Position numbers and translations under genes: made by a program. From contig CALSRO010000004.1 of assembly GCA_943788775.1 (NCBI GenBank), positions 188,001 to 252,000 on the forward strand: 64,000 bases of DNA, in the 5' to 3' direction. The notes beneath the pieces were generated by a model. That model ran no database searches. It was not told the origin of the DNA and saw nothing but the letters and a program-made list of their open reading frames with translations. Source of the DNA: an uncultured Flavobacteriales bacterium. Lineage in GTDB: Bacteria > Bacteroidota > Bacteroidia > Flavobacteriales_G > Salibacteraceae. Of the stretch, positions 37,067-47,471 are shown piece after piece (position 1 is the stretch's first letter; every line of letters begins with the position of its first letter).

Positions 37067-38020
37067 GTGATTAGTAAGCTGGATTTAGAACGAGCCTGGA
37101 GTAATACTAGGCCTTTTGTTAGAAACACACCTTTTACCTTTTCTGAATATTTGAGCGAGAGATGGGAATGTGAAGTGTTTTTAAAACACGAACAAAAGCA
37201 AGGGATTGGAGCGTTTAAGATTAGGGGAGCCTCTAATTTTTTAGCACACCTTTCATCGAAAGAGCGAGAAAGGGGATTAGTTACACATAGCTCAGGAAAC
37301 CACGCTCAGGCGGTTGCATTCATGGCAAGGTTGTCTGGAATTAAGGCACATATTGTGATGCCTAAAAATTCAAATTCAAAAAAGATTGAAAACGCAAATA
37401 AATGGGGTGCAAATATTTATTTATGCGAGCCAAGTTTTGAGGCGCGCTTAGCTATGGCTAACGAGCTACAAGCAGAAACAGGTGCGTTTATGATACCACC
37501 TTTTGATCATGAATGGATTATTGAAGGACAAGCGACAGTAGCCATGGAGATGATCAGAGATCAAAGATTGGATTACATTATAGCTCCCCTAGGTGGCGGT
37601 GGTCTATTGTCAGGTTCTGCGTTCGCGAGTAAATATTTTAGTCCTAGCACAAAAGTTATTGGCGCTGAACCAGAGCTGGCAAAAGACGGATACGATGGTT
37701 TTATAAAAGGTGTTCGTGTCGATACTTATGTTCCTAACACGGTGGCTGATGGACTAAGAACTTTAGTGGGAGAAATTCCCTTTGAAATCATCAAACATGA
37801 GGTAAGCGATATTTGGCTCGCCTCAGAATCACGAATAATTCCTTGGATGTATAAGATTTGGGAGGAAGAAAAAACAATTATTGAACCTTCGTGCGCTGTA
37901 CCTTTCGCAGCAATTGATGCCAACCGAGATCACATCAATGGAAAAAGAATAGGAATCATTATTACTGGTGGAAATGTTGATCTAAGTGGCCTTCCTCCTT
38001 ATTCTACGGAAGGTTTATAG
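37067..38020 (+). CDS. PLP-dependent threonine dehydratase / serine racemase-like enzyme
   Basis: 317 aa, fold type II PLP enzyme. Lysine in GAFKIRGASNF (Lys51) should form the Schiff base; SSGNHAQAVAF and GGGGLLSG bind the phosphate. No C-terminal ACT domain, so it is the short catabolic threonine dehydratase/serine racemase type and not the feedback-regulated IlvA. GTG start. Its 3' end overlaps the convergent DUF4837 gene by 22 bp. Confidence 0.88.
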   Translation: MISKLDLERAWSNTRPFVRNTPFTFSEYLSERWECEVFLKHEQKQGIGAFKIRGASNFLAHLSSKERERGLVTHSSGNHAQAVAFMARLSGIKAHIVMPKNSNSKKIENANKWGANIYLCEPSFEARLAMANELQAETGAFMIPPFDHEWIIEGQATVAMEMIRDQRLDYIIAPLGGGGLLSGSAFASKYFSPSTKVIGAEPELAKDGYDGFIKGVRVDTYVPNTVADGLRTLVGEIPFEIIKHEVSDIWLASESRIIPWMYKIWEEEKTIIEPSCAVPFAAIDANRDHINGKRIGIIITGGNVDLSGLPPYSTEGL

Positions 38021-39024
38021 CTTTTGACAATAGCCTCAATTTCGCGAACAAAAGTTCGTTTATTGAACTGAGGTCCGTATACATATCCCTCAACCAAATA
38101 TTGTTTTTTGTTTTGGGGATTATAAAATGAAAGGGCGTAGAAAGGACCACCCATGAACACACCTTTTGCTCCCTGCATTCTCCAAAGACCACGAATTTCT
38201 TTAGCGGTTTCGCCTCGAAAGTTGATAGATGAGATAATCGGTTTTATGAAACGATCTTCAATGCCCATGTAGCTAGTTTTTGGACCAGGAATGTGTTTTT
38301 TGTTCATCTCTTGTTTCCATATCAATAAACTAGAGTCGCTGAATTGTACCGTATCTGTGTATGGCCTTGAGTATATCATTAACCCTTGCTTAATGGCATG
38401 CAGATATCCACCGATTGGTTTTTCACGATCGAGTCTTAGCCAAACAAAACTGGGCTGGTTAACAACGAGTTCAAAATCTTCTTGAATAATACCGGTAAGC
38501 CCCGTCATGTCTTGAATTTCATCATTCAATGATGCTTTGCCAAATGCGCGGTTGCGAGAAGATAATCGATCTATTTCTGCATTGTGAAATGTCCAGAGCA
38601 GTTGATAGAATTGAGTTTTCATGAAGGGCTCAAGGTCTCTTAAGTTATTTAAGGTGAGGATGATTTGGATTTGCTGTTTGGCAAAAACATTTTCACGCTT
38701 AACGGCTTGAGTTTTATTGGTTGGGTCAATGCGGATTTCTAAGATGTTGCGGTGTGTTTTGAACACATCCCCAAACCCCTCTGTCTTCACTTGAATGTGG
38801 GTGAATAACGGTTCCTCTGCGGGTAACCCAGGAAAGAGTTTGTTTAATCCTTGAATTAGCAGGTTTCCCTCATCTGATGCCCATAAGATGGACGGTGCAA
38901 CCACAAGAATCTCACCTTGATTACCGCTGTTGCCAGGTAGATAGGACGATGATTTATCATCATCACCGGAGCAGCCAGCAACGAGTAAGGATGAAATGAG
39001 TATGAGGTAAGCGAAATAGCGCAT
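37999..39024 (-). CDS. DUF4837 lipoprotein
   Basis: 341 aa, lipobox VAGC (Cys18), linker rich in Asp/Ser, then the DUF4837 body (GEILVVAPSILW, FAKQQIQIIL, WLRLDREKPIGGYLHAI). A Bacteroidota-specific family with no known activity. The ATG overlaps the stop of the lytic transglycosylase gene by one base, so it is translationally coupled; a role with cell-wall turnover is plausible from position only. Confidence 0.85.
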   Translation of the reverse strand: MRYFAYLILISSLLVAGCSGDDDKSSSYLPGNSGNQGEILVVAPSILWASDEGNLLIQGLNKLFPGLPAEEPLFTHIQVKTEGFGDVFKTHRNILEIRIDPTNKTQAVKRENVFAKQQIQIILTLNNLRDLEPFMKTQFYQLLWTFHNAEIDRLSSRNRAFGKASLNDEIQDMTGLTGIIQEDFELVVNQPSFVWLRLDREKPIGGYLHAIKQGLMIYSRPYTDTVQFSDSSLLIWKQEMNKKHIPGPKTSYMGIEDRFIKPIISSINFRGETAKEIRGLWRMQGAKGVFMGGPFYALSFYNPQNKKQYLVEGYVYGPQFNKRTFVREIEAIVKSYKPSVE

Positions 39025-40487
39025 TATTTTTTATCGACAATTATTTTTTGGCCCGGTTTCATTCGGTTGAAATTGACATCACTATTCCAGCGCTTCAAGT
39101 CTTCTAGAGACACTCCTCTGGCCGATGCTATATCCCATAACGTATCTCCAGCGCGGATGGTATAATAAACGTTGTTTCCTGATTGAGATACTACAGGTTT
39201 TTTCGATGCTTCAACCTTTGTTTGGGTTGGTTCTTTAGCATGTATAGCTAGTTTTTGGCCCACCCTTAATGAGGTGCCCCGCATGTTGTTCCAATCTTGA
39301 ATTTGTCTGACAGAACAACCATAACGATTTGCAATTTTCCCTAAATAGTCTCCAGAACGAACCGTATAGTAAGTGACTTCTTGTGGTTTCGGTGTTTCTG
39401 CAACTTCTGCTTGTGCAGCCTCCGTTTTCAGCAGGGACTCAATGGCCGATTCGTTTGCTACCCATATTTGAATTTTGTCTTTCGGTAAGTAAAGCACACG
39501 GTGGTTGTCGTAAGCAGGAATGACATTCATTCTATAAACGGGGTTAAGCTCAGAGATTGTTTCAATGTCGAGATCAACAATTTCAGAGATTTGCTCAAAT
39601 GTGGCAGCATGTTGAAGGTGAACACTATCCACCTCGTATGATTTATTTGCAATAGGAGTGGCATAAATTCCATGATCTGAGGCGTGTTCAAACATGTAGT
39701 TCACCGCAATAAACGCAGGAACGTAACCTCGAGTTTCTCTCGGAAGATATGGGTAGATTTCCCAATAGTTACGCTTACCCCCACTTCTCCTTATCGCAGA
39801 AGCAACACGGCCTTCACCGCAGTTATATGCGGCAAGCGCAAGGTTCCAGTCACCGAAGAGGTTATATAAGTAACCTAAATATTGACACGCGGCTTCTGTA
39901 GACTTTTCAGCATCACAGCGCTCATCTACGTATGAATTGACGTTTAAACCAAAGTTTTTACCCGTTCTATACATGAATTGCCATAAGCCGGTGGCGCCTG
40001 CCCTGCTGCGTGCTTTAGGGTTTAGCCCAGATTCAACGACCGCTAAATATTTTAGTTCTAGGGGTAAATTATGCCGATCCAACGCTTCTTCGAATCCTGG
40101 AAAATACAATTGGCTTCGACCTAAACTTGAGGCGCTCAGGGAACGTTTTTTCGATACATATAAGTGAATGAAAGCTTCAACGGTGTTGTTATACGATAGA
40201 TCGAATGGTGTGCGCTTATCCATTATCGACAGCCGTTCTTGATAAACTTCACTCGTGAAGACAGGCATGGAATCACTGAGTTTAAGCTCTTCAGGAGAAT
40301 ATAAAGGTTCGCTTAAACTGATTAGATCCTCGTAATAACATTGGATTATGCTATCTAGTTGAGCTGCGTAAGCTACATCTTTCAGGGGATGCAAAGTATC
40401 AGCTAAAGAAGTGCTATCAGGTGGTTTGGACGCGAAAGTTGCTCCAAAACCAATTAATAGAGTAAAGAAGGAGAGCAGTTGTTTCAT
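39024..40487 (-). CDS. mltD: Lytic transglycosylase with two LysM domains (MltD-like)
   Basis: 487 aa, signal peptide (1-19), SLT/lysozyme-like domain with catalytic Glu152 in [12 protein letters not shown] and GATGLWQFM, and AYNCGEGRV further on. Two LysM peptidoglycan-binding repeats follow at ~372-415 and ~440-485 ([28 protein letters not shown]). Cleaves the glycan strand with 1,6-anhydro product formation. 118 bp separate it from gatA; no exact -7 box there (TATCGTTG is a near-match). Confidence 0.92.
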   Translation of the reverse strand: MKQLLSFFTLLIGFGATFASKPPDSTSLADTLHPLKDVAYAAQLDSIIQCYYEDLISLSEPLYSPEELKLSDSMPVFTSEVYQERLSIMDKRTPFDLSYNNTVEAFIHLYVSKKRSLSASSLGRSQLYFPGFEEALDRHNLPLELKYLAVVESGLNPKARSRAGATGLWQFMYRTGKNFGLNVNSYVDERCDAEKSTEAACQYLGYLYNLFGDWNLALAAYNCGEGRVASAIRRSGGKRNYWEIYPYLPRETRGYVPAFIAVNYMFEHASDHGIYATPIANKSYEVDSVHLQHAATFEQISEIVDLDIETISELNPVYRMNVIPAYDNHRVLYLPKDKIQIWVANESAIESLLKTEAAQAEVAETPKPQEVTYYTVRSGDYLGKIANRYGCSVRQIQDWNNMRGTSLRVGQKLAIHAKEPTQTKVEASKKPVVSQSGNNVYYTIRAGDTLWDIASARGVSLEDLKRWNSDVNFNRMKPGQKIIVDKK

Positions 40488-40605
40488 TAATTTATTTAGA
40501 AGTGGGTTTAATAGAACAACGATAAAGATTCAAAAATCTGCGAACTACACACTGAGCTTTAGATGAATAGCGCTTGTAGGCCTATGGTTTTAGAACAATG
40601 ACCTA

Positions 40606-42015
40606 TTAGGAGAGGATTTTAGCCCCTCGGAATAACACCTTTTCTTCAAATGACCCCCCTGTGAGTTGCACACCTGTTGGCAATCCTTCACTCGTTTGCC
40701 CCATTGGAATGGAAAGTGATGGGTTTCCGGCAAGGTTCGCCTGAACGGTGAAAATATCTTCTAGGTAAAGAGAAATTGGATCGTCAGACTTTGCTCCTAT
40801 TTTAAAGGCTGGGTGCGGGGTTGTTGGGGAAATAATGAAATCCGCGCCCTCAAGAATCTTATCGGTAGCATCCTTGATTAAACGTCTTACTTTTTGTGCT
40901 TTTGAATAATATGCGTCATAGTAACCTGTGCTCAGAACAAATGTTCCTAACATGATTCTTCGTTTCACCTCTTCTCCAAAACCCTCTGTTCTTGAGTTAA
41001 AATAAGTAGAGGGAATGTCCTCAGATTGAGGGCTGCGAACACCATAATGAACACCGTCATATCGACCTAGGTTTGAGGATGCTTCAGCTGTTGTGAGCAC
41101 ATAATAGCATGGAATCATGTGGTCCAAATAAGGGAAGGAGACACCGATAACGTTATGCCCTTCTTCACGAAGCTTGGACAGTTTGTTTTCAAACTGTGCT
41201 TTTATCTCTGGGTTTAAACCTGGGCTTTCCGAAACCTCTTCTAAATAGGCAAAGGTATACTTGTCTTTTGTCGCTCCTTCTCCAATTGGCTTGTGCGCTG
41301 ATGTAGAATCCATTGGGTCATGACCAGCCATGACTTCGTAAAGAAGTTGTGAGTCTTCGACTGAGTTAGTCATGGGACCAATTTGATCAAAACTGGAAGC
41401 AAAAGCGATTAATCCAGATCTAGAAATTCTTCCGTAGGTTGGTTTTAGTCCAACGATTCCACAAAAGGAAGCGGGTTGGCGAATAGAACCGCCAGTATCA
41501 GATCCAAGTGTAGCCATGCATAAACCAGCAGCAACCGCAGCAGCAGAACCACCGCTAGATCCGCCAGGTACTAGGGTTTCATTTAATGGGTTTTTTACAT
41601 TACCGAATGCAGAGTTTTCATTTGAGCTACCCATTGCGAACTCATCACAATTCAATCGGCCAATTATGATCGCCCCTTCATCTATAAGCCTCTGAACGGC
41701 TGTGGCAGTGAAAAGGGACTCAAATCCTTCTAATATTTTAGAGGATGCGCTAACTTTATGCCCAGCGTAACACATGTTGTCTTTTATACCAATAATTGCC
41801 CCTGCTAGTCTGCCCGTGGAGCCAGATTTAATAGACTCATCCACGCCTTTAGCGAGTTCCAACGCACTTTCAGAAAACACCTCAAGAAAGGCGTTGTATG
41901 AATCTTCGTTTGTTGCTTTTTTCAAATAAAAGGCGCATAAATCTTGGGCGGAATATTTTCCGTCAATAAGGTCTTCGCGTGTCTTTGAAAAGTTGGTAAA
42001 ATCGTAGTGCTCCAA
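40606..42015 (-). CDS. gatA: Aspartyl/glutamyl-tRNA amidotransferase subunit A
   Basis: Glutaminase subunit that frees ammonia for converting Glu-tRNA(Gln) to Gln-tRNA(Gln). 469 aa. The Ser-cisSer-Lys triad is intact: Lys78 (GIKDN), Ser153 (GGSSGGS) and Ser177 (DTGGSIRQ). gatB and gatC are not in the window; Bacteroidota often scatter the gat genes. 19 bp after tatA, within the long minus-strand cluster. Confidence 0.95.
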   Translation of the reverse strand: MEHYDFTNFSKTREDLIDGKYSAQDLCAFYLKKATNEDSYNAFLEVFSESALELAKGVDESIKSGSTGRLAGAIIGIKDNMCYAGHKVSASSKILEGFESLFTATAVQRLIDEGAIIIGRLNCDEFAMGSSNENSAFGNVKNPLNETLVPGGSSGGSAAAVAAGLCMATLGSDTGGSIRQPASFCGIVGLKPTYGRISRSGLIAFASSFDQIGPMTNSVEDSQLLYEVMAGHDPMDSTSAHKPIGEGATKDKYTFAYLEEVSESPGLNPEIKAQFENKLSKLREEGHNVIGVSFPYLDHMIPCYYVLTTAEASSNLGRYDGVHYGVRSPQSEDIPSTYFNSRTEGFGEEVKRRIMLGTFVLSTGYYDAYYSKAQKVRRLIKDATDKILEGADFIISPTTPHPAFKIGAKSDDPISLYLEDIFTVQANLAGNPSLSIPMGQTSEGLPTGVQLTGGSFEEKVLFRGAKILS

Positions 42016-42034
42016 CGAATATGATTTTAGCAGA

Positions 42035-42202
42035 TTAGTCTTTTAGTTTATCTGCGCTATCACCATCTTCTTTTGTGGCGTCCTTAAACTCCTTCATGCC
42101 TTTACCAAGGCCTTTCATTAATTCAGGAATCTTTTTACCACCAAAGAGAAGTAATAACGCTAGGGTGATTAAGATAATTTGTGGCCAACCAATTGCTCCC
42201 AT
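42035..42202 (-). CDS. tatA: Sec-independent protein translocase TatA/E
   Basis: Only 55 aa. N-terminal membrane helix ([23 protein letters not shown]), the FGGKKIPEL hinge and the amphipathic helix ([14 protein letters not shown]) are diagnostic of TatA, which forms the twin-arginine translocation pore. The acidic, lysine-rich tail is short. tatC is not in this window. Same strand as gatA and the EnvC-like gene, with gaps of 19 and 37 bp. Confidence 0.93.
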   Translation of the reverse strand: MGAIGWPQIILITLALLLLFGGKKIPELMKGLGKGMKEFKDATKEDGDSADKLKD

Positions 42203-42239
42203 GATCTAAAATTAGAATGCGAAGGTAAGAAAGGACTTG

Positions 42240-43433
42240 CTACTTAGCCCCATAAATCCAATAGACTGGATTGATGAGCTCAGTGCCTTTCCACAGCTGA
42301 AATTCAAACTCGGTTTTTCCCTTGTCGGTAATGATCACACCGATTTCTTCTTTGGTTTTAATTTTATCCCCGTTGCTAACAAAGGTTTCTTTCAGGTTGG
42401 TGTAAACAGAGATATACTCACCATGGCGCACCATAACCACCTTTCCGACTCCCGGAAGGATTATTATTTTAGATACGACTCCATCGAATACAGCTCGAGC
42501 CCTGCTGCCTTCAGTGGTGGAGATGGTGATTCCGTTATTCTTTACAGTGACTTGATTCAAAAAAGGATGGGGCTGTTGACCAAACTTAGCAACCACCTCC
42601 CCTTTATCCACTGGCCATGGAAGTTTACCCTTACTAGCCGTAAAATTGTTTCCAAGTTCTTTTGCCTCTGGGGTTAATTTAAACCCGCTTTTTGAGCTTC
42701 CAGAGTTTGTGCTGGCCATTTCGCGCTCGATGGCTTTTTTAATAGCAAGCCGCAATTCTTCGGCTTGTTTAGTTACTTGGGCTAACTCGTTTTTATACTT
42801 CGCTTCTTGGTTGCTTAACTGGCCTAATTTTTTTTCTTTTTCTTGTTTTTCTCTATTTAGAACAACCTTTTCTTGGTTATGCGAGTTCAGCACCTTATTC
42901 TTTTCTTCTCGCTGGGATACTAAGGCTTCTCGCTTTTCTTCTAAGCTTTCTTGGGCGCTGAGTATGGCTGCCGCTTGTTCTTGCCTGTAATCGGAGAGCT
43001 GTTGTAAATATTTCATTCTTCGATAGGCTTGTTCAAAGTCGTCACTAGCGAAGATGTACATGACCTTATCAGCGTTGTTTCGCGTTTTATATGCTTGCGA
43101 AATCATTTTTGCATACTCGTCTTTGAGTTGTGAAATATCCTTTTCGAAGGCGCTGATTAAGTCTTGATTTTGGGCAATCTTTTCATCGACCAACTCTAAC
43201 TCCTGTCGCAGTGCAGAGATTAACTCTTCGCGCTGTTCGATTTTTTGGGTAGCAATTTTCATCCGCGACTGCGTGTTGCGGCTGTCTTCCTCAATTTGTT
43301 TGAGAAGCTTCTCTTTGTATGCAATATCCTCTTTGAGCTTTTGTTGCTTTCGCTTAAGGTCGCTACTCGATTGGGCCAACACACTTGTGGTGGCAATGAA
43401 GAAAACTAATATGCTAAGGCACCAACGGTTCAT
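42240..43433 (-). CDS. EnvC-like murein hydrolase activator (degenerate M23)
   Basis: 397 aa: signal peptide (to VLAQ), a long coiled coil (residues ~22-245) and a C-terminal LytM/M23 domain. The zinc ligands are gone: the HxxxD position reads NNGITIST and the HxH position reads FEFQLW. That is the state of EnvC, which activates amidases instead of cutting peptidoglycan. The start overlaps the DUF4292 gene by 20 bp. Confidence 0.9.
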   Translation of the reverse strand: MNRWCLSILVFFIATTSVLAQSSSDLKRKQQKLKEDIAYKEKLLKQIEEDSRNTQSRMKIATQKIEQREELISALRQELELVDEKIAQNQDLISAFEKDISQLKDEYAKMISQAYKTRNNADKVMYIFASDDFEQAYRRMKYLQQLSDYRQEQAAAILSAQESLEEKREALVSQREEKNKVLNSHNQEKVVLNREKQEKEKKLGQLSNQEAKYKNELAQVTKQAEELRLAIKKAIEREMASTNSGSSKSGFKLTPEAKELGNNFTASKGKLPWPVDKGEVVAKFGQQPHPFLNQVTVKNNGITISTTEGSRARAVFDGVVSKIIILPGVGKVVMVRHGEYISVYTNLKETFVSNGDKIKTKEEIGVIITDKGKTEFEFQLWKGTELINPVYWIYGAK

Positions 43434-44250
43434 ACTTTTCTGGAATCGTAAAGGAAACGCTAACTTTCTTACCTGTTGTTAGCTTGATCACAGATGTATT
43501 CACCGTGGCTTGTTCATTGGGAGATTCAGCAACGAAAGAAATCTTGTTGGGGTAGTTGGAATTGCAATAGGACTGAAAGTCAGAATAAGAGGCGGTTAGG
43601 CTTCGGCCTTCACTAAAGTCTACGATATTAGCCTTGTTAATGCGAAAGTCTTTAGGGCCAACCCAAAGACTAACCGCCAGGTCTAAAGGTTTTTTAAGCT
43701 CTTCTTTTTTGATAGCGCGCTTCATCTGTCCTTTGCGTAAAAAGCTCAATTTGTAATAACCATCCTCTTCAGACCCCCTTAGCTTATCATCGGTATGATC
43801 GATAAATGAAGACCCATTGGCAAGTATTAATGCTTGTAGGGTGTTAAAATCTGCTTCAAGCATGAAGGTTTCAGTGATGTATTCATAGCCTCCAGCATAG
43901 AATTTATTGTTTCTTCTGTCTATGTATTTGACACTGTCTGGGGTGAATAAAAACCGCCCAATTTCAACCGCATAATACGTGGCTGAAATCCAGATTACGC
44001 TATCCTGCTTCAGACGAACATAGAGTTTAAAACTATCGTCCACCTTTTTGGTTTTGATCTCCACATCATACTTGATACTCATCCAATCACAAACAATATC
44101 ATGTGCGTGCAGTGAGTCAATGAGCTCTGCAGTCTTAAAATTTGGTAAGCGATCTTTTGAGCCATCAGCAGTTTTTTTTCCGCCCTTACATGAACTTGCA
44201 ATAACAGCGCTGATAACAACAGCTAATATGTATATCCGCCTAATCAACAA
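43414..44250 (-). CDS. DUF4292 lipoprotein
   Basis: 278 aa, lipobox ASSC (Cys21). The body is a LolA/LppX-like all-beta fold typical of DUF4292 (ISIKYDVEIKTKK-like N-terminus, VIWISATYYAVEIGRFLFTPDS, YIDRRNNKFY). These folds bind lipid acyl chains, so lipoprotein or lipid carriage is an inference. Overlaps the TPR gene by 11 bp and the EnvC-like gene by 20 bp. Confidence 0.84.
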   Translation of the reverse strand: MLIRRIYILAVVISAVIASSCKGGKKTADGSKDRLPNFKTAELIDSLHAHDIVCDWMSIKYDVEIKTKKVDDSFKLYVRLKQDSVIWISATYYAVEIGRFLFTPDSVKYIDRRNNKFYAGGYEYITETFMLEADFNTLQALILANGSSFIDHTDDKLRGSEEDGYYKLSFLRKGQMKRAIKKEELKKPLDLAVSLWVGPKDFRINKANIVDFSEGRSLTASYSDFQSYCNSNYPNKISFVAESPNEQATVNTSVIKLTTGKKVSVSFTIPEKYEPLVP

Positions 44251-45949
44251 GCTTTTGTGTTTGAATTTTACTGTCTAGTTCAGCTGTACCTTCCCCAGTT
44301 TCCCTTGCTTTGATCCAATATTCTAAGGCTTTATTTTGTTGTCCAAGTTTATAAAGAGTGTCGCCATAATGCTCCAGAACCTCTGCGCTTTTTACACCAC
44401 CATGATCCAGTGATCTTTTCAAATATTCTTCAGCTTCTGAATATTTTTCCAGTTGGTAAAGAATCCACCCGTAGGTGTCGAGGTATGATGCGTTTTTTGG
44501 TTCTGTTTCGACAGTTTTTCGAGACATTTCTTCCGCTTTATCCAAATCAGCTTTCCTTAAAGACAGAAAGTAACTGTAGTTGTTTAGCACATATAGATTT
44601 GTGGCGTCATAAATCAGTGAGGCGGTATAGGCGCTATCTGAGGATGTGTGTTTTCCAAGTTCGTGGTACGCGTCACCGAGACTCGCTAAAAGCTGAGCAG
44701 TCAGAAAGTAGTTTCCTACGACCAATTCGGTTCCTGTTTTGAGGTTTTTTGCTGCATCCGTATAGTTTTCAAGTTGATTGTTGGCAATGCCATTAAACAG
44801 ATAAACAGCCGGTTGTGCTGGAAATAGATCCATGGCTGTTTTGCTGTCTTCTAACATGGCTTCTGGGTCATTTAATTCTGAGTCAATCAATAGCAGTTGA
44901 TTCCAAATAGCATATTTGGATCCGTCTATCTCGATGGTGTTATAGTATGATTGTCGAGCCGCAACAAGTCTACCATCGAGGTATAAAAAGTCGCCTAAAA
45001 CGGAATGGCTTTTTGCTTCTGTCGGATGCGTTTGAATCAATAAGCTGCAAAGCTGAATTAGTTCCTGTCTAATGGTTGCGTCCTTTTCTGCTTGCCCGTA
45101 CTTACTTAGTAAAATGCTGATTTTAGTATCAACATCGAGGTTTTGGTTTTGAAATGCCTTGGTCAAATAAACGGAGGCTGAATCCAACATTTCATTTTGC
45201 TCGTAGTATTCAGCTAAAGAAAGTTGGATATATGGGTTCTCTGGCTCCACTTTCATGGCCCTTGCAAAAATCTCCAATGCTTTTTTCTTATCCCCTTGTG
45301 CTTTATAAAGATCTGCTAAGTAGCTATAAAACCGTGCCTGATCTGGGAAGTTTTCGATAGCTTTTTCCATAACGGAGGCAGCTTCGGAATATTTTTCTGC
45401 GCCAACCAGAGACTCAAATTTTATAAGTGCTATGTCAGGGCTGGGGCCATTTTGATTTTCAAATTCATCGAATGTCTGAAGCCCTTTTTTTGTTTTGCCC
45501 GCATATAGAAGTAAGCTGGCATGGTTGTAAATATATTCTGGATTGTAAGGTTCAAGATCGCGCAACATTTTAAAGCTCTTGTCGGCCCCCTTAAAGTTTT
45601 GCAGTGCGGTTTGAACTTCAATTAACTGCACTAAATACCATGTGTTGTTTGGGTCAAGCTTGGCCGCCACTTGAAATTGTTCTTCCGCCTTTTGTAGATT
45701 GTTTTGAGTTAGAAATAGCCGAGCAAGTTCATAGTGAACTGCATCGTTTTTGGGGTCCATTTGAAGGCAATCTGAGTAAAGCTTGAATGCCTCTTGATTG
45801 TTGCCCAAAATCCGCTCTTTGTCGGCATCAATAAACTTTTTAGTGAACACAACCAGTTCGGCATTAGACAAACGCTCAGAGGTCTGGGCTACAGTCATGC
45901 TGCTGTACAAAATCGCAGCAAAAAGGTATACTATTGAACGAACCTTCAA
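44240..45949 (-). CDS. Exported tetratricopeptide-repeat protein
   Basis: About 569 aa, signal peptide then TPR units along most of the chain (for example AVHYELARLFLTQNNLQKAEEQF cut short here, KKALEIFARAMKVEPENP, ASYLDTYGWILYQLEKYSEAEEYL). The natural signal peptide MKVRSIVYLFAAIL starts at TTG 45949, 2 bp after the stop of the previous gene; GTG 45973 is a longer option that overlaps it. A scaffold for periplasmic complexes; no catalytic domain. Confidence 0.85.
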   Translation of the reverse strand: MKVRSIVYLFAAILYSSMTVAQTSERLSNAELVVFTKKFIDADKERILGNNQEAFKLYSDCLQMDPKNDAVHYELARLFLTQNNLQKAEEQFQVAAKLDPNNTWYLVQLIEVQTALQNFKGADKSFKMLRDLEPYNPEYIYNHASLLLYAGKTKKGLQTFDEFENQNGPSPDIALIKFESLVGAEKYSEAASVMEKAIENFPDQARFYSYLADLYKAQGDKKKALEIFARAMKVEPENPYIQLSLAEYYEQNEMLDSASVYLTKAFQNQNLDVDTKISILLSKYGQAEKDATIRQELIQLCSLLIQTHPTEAKSHSVLGDFLYLDGRLVAARQSYYNTIEIDGSKYAIWNQLLLIDSELNDPEAMLEDSKTAMDLFPAQPAVYLFNGIANNQLENYTDAAKNLKTGTELVVGNYFLTAQLLASLGDAYHELGKHTSSDSAYTASLIYDATNLYVLNNYSYFLSLRKADLDKAEEMSRKTVETEPKNASYLDTYGWILYQLEKYSEAEEYLKRSLDHGGVKSAEVLEHYGDTLYKLGQQNKALEYWIKARETGEGTAELDSKIQTQKLVD

Positions 45950-45950
45950 A

Positions 45951-46952
45951 TCAGGCAAGGGTAGAATAGTCACCGAGGCTCAGGTCGTTTGCGCTAAGCT
46001 TAATTTGGGTGTTTGTTCCTATAAGTGAGTTTTCGATGACTGCGTTAATGATGGCGCTGTCGTTTCGCACAATGCTTCGGCTGATGCGAGAGTCATTGAC
46101 TTTAGTGTTCGCGCCTATTGAAACATGTGGACCAATTACACTGTTGGTTATTTGTACGCCAGGACCAATAAATACAGGTTCAATAATTGTTGATTCCTTG
46201 ATTGATGCAGATGTATGAATCAGGTCTGTATCTTTTTCAAACTCAAGAATCATTGTGTTGGTCTCAACTGTGGCGTTTTTGTTTCCACAGTCCATCCAAT
46301 GGTCTACTTCACCGGGCTCAAACTGCACTCCTTGAGACTTCATGTTTTCAAGAGCATCGGTCAATTGGTACTCACCGCTTTTCACAACATTATTATCAAT
46401 CAAGGCTTTGAGCTCACGTTGAAGATGTTGACCATCGCGGAAGAAGTATATGCCGATAATGGCGAGGTCTGAAACAAAGTCCTTGGGCTTTTCAACGAAG
46501 TCTGTTATGGTACCCTCAGAGTTTACTTTAACAACTCCAAATTGACTTGGGTCTTCAATGGGCTTAACCCATATGACCCCTTCTTTACTGTCATCAATTT
46601 TAAAATCAGCCCGAAATAAAGTGTCGGCAAAGGCAACAATGACTGGTCCGGACAAAGAGTCTTTTGCACAATAGATGGCGTGACCGGTGCCCAAGGCTTC
46701 AGTTTGGTAATATATTTTCCCAGCAGCGCCTAAAGACTCAGCAATGGCAATTAATTGTTTTTCAACGGCATCACCAAAATCACCTATGATAAAACCGATT
46801 TCGTTAATTGGTTCTTCACATAAAGCTGCGATATCCTCAACCAATCTTTGTACTATCGGTTTTCCTCCAACAGGAATGAGTGGTTTTGGCGTTATTAAGG
46901 TGTGTGGGCGCATACGCTTACCCATGCCGGCCATTGGTATTATAAGATTCAT
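45951..46952 (-). CDS. Sugar-1-phosphate nucleotidyltransferase with left-handed beta-helix tail
   Basis: 333 aa. NTP-transferase domain: PMAGMGKRMRPHTLITPKPLIPV signature (split), GTGHAIYCAKD and FADTLF, VEKPKD. C-terminal hexapeptide repeats (SIKESTIIEPVFIGPGVQI..., residues ~250-325) form a left-handed beta-helix, as in GlmU- or RmlA-long-type enzymes; acyltransferase residues are not evident. Start ATG 46952. Supplies a nucleotide sugar for surface glycan; the sugar is not determined. Confidence 0.88.
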   Translation of the reverse strand: MNLIIPMAGMGKRMRPHTLITPKPLIPVGGKPIVQRLVEDIAALCEEPINEIGFIIGDFGDAVEKQLIAIAESLGAAGKIYYQTEALGTGHAIYCAKDSLSGPVIVAFADTLFRADFKIDDSKEGVIWVKPIEDPSQFGVVKVNSEGTITDFVEKPKDFVSDLAIIGIYFFRDGQHLQRELKALIDNNVVKSGEYQLTDALENMKSQGVQFEPGEVDHWMDCGNKNATVETNTMILEFEKDTDLIHTSASIKESTIIEPVFIGPGVQITNSVIGPHVSIGANTKVNDSRISRSIVRNDSAIINAVIENSLIGTNTQIKLSANDLSLGDYSTLA

Positions 46953-47033
46953 GCTTTTCTGATTCTGTGGCAAAAATGCGAATACTTCACTTCGTACTCG
47001 GAATAAGCCCGATATATTACAATTCTTTGAGAA

Positions 47034-47471
47034 TTACTTGGTTCCTGTACTGCCAAATCCACCTGTTCCTCGATCTGTATTGTCGAGTGATTTGCTTGGA
47101 CACCAATCCACTCTTTCGTACCTGGCAATCACGAGTTGCGCAATTCGCTCACCATCCGACACCTCAAAAGGCTCATGGCCATGATTAATGAGGATTACCC
47201 CAATATCACCGCGATAGTCAGCATCAATAGTGCCGGGGCTGTTGAGCACTGTCACGCCCTTTTTAAATGCAAGACCTGATCGAGGCCGTACTTGTGCTTC
47301 AAACCCTACGGGCAGCGCAATTTGAATTCCGGTGGGTACGAGTTGGAACTCTCCGGGTAATAAAACAATAGGGTTATCGGGAAGCATGGCGCGCAGGTCC
47401 ATTCCAGCGCTCAACTCTGTGGAATAACTTGGTAATTCATGCGAACTATTGTTGATTATCTTAATCTGCAT
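47034..47471 (-). CDS. dut: dUTP diphosphatase
   Basis: Hydrolyses dUTP to dUMP, keeping uracil out of DNA. 145 aa with all five trimeric dUTPase motifs: [37 protein letters not shown] and [10 protein letters not shown]. Starts inside the end of the flippase gene (11-bp overlap). Confidence 0.96.
   Translation of the reverse strand: MQIKIINNSSHELPSYSTELSAGMDLRAMLPDNPIVLLPGEFQLVPTGIQIALPVGFEAQVRPRSGLAFKKGVTVLNSPGTIDADYRGDIGVILINHGHEPFEVSDGERIAQLVIARYERVDWCPSKSLDNTDRGTGGFGSTGTK

Noticed and set aside
42240-43433. Active M23 endopeptidase
   Set aside because: Both zinc motifs are lost, so it is an EnvC-like activator and not an enzyme.
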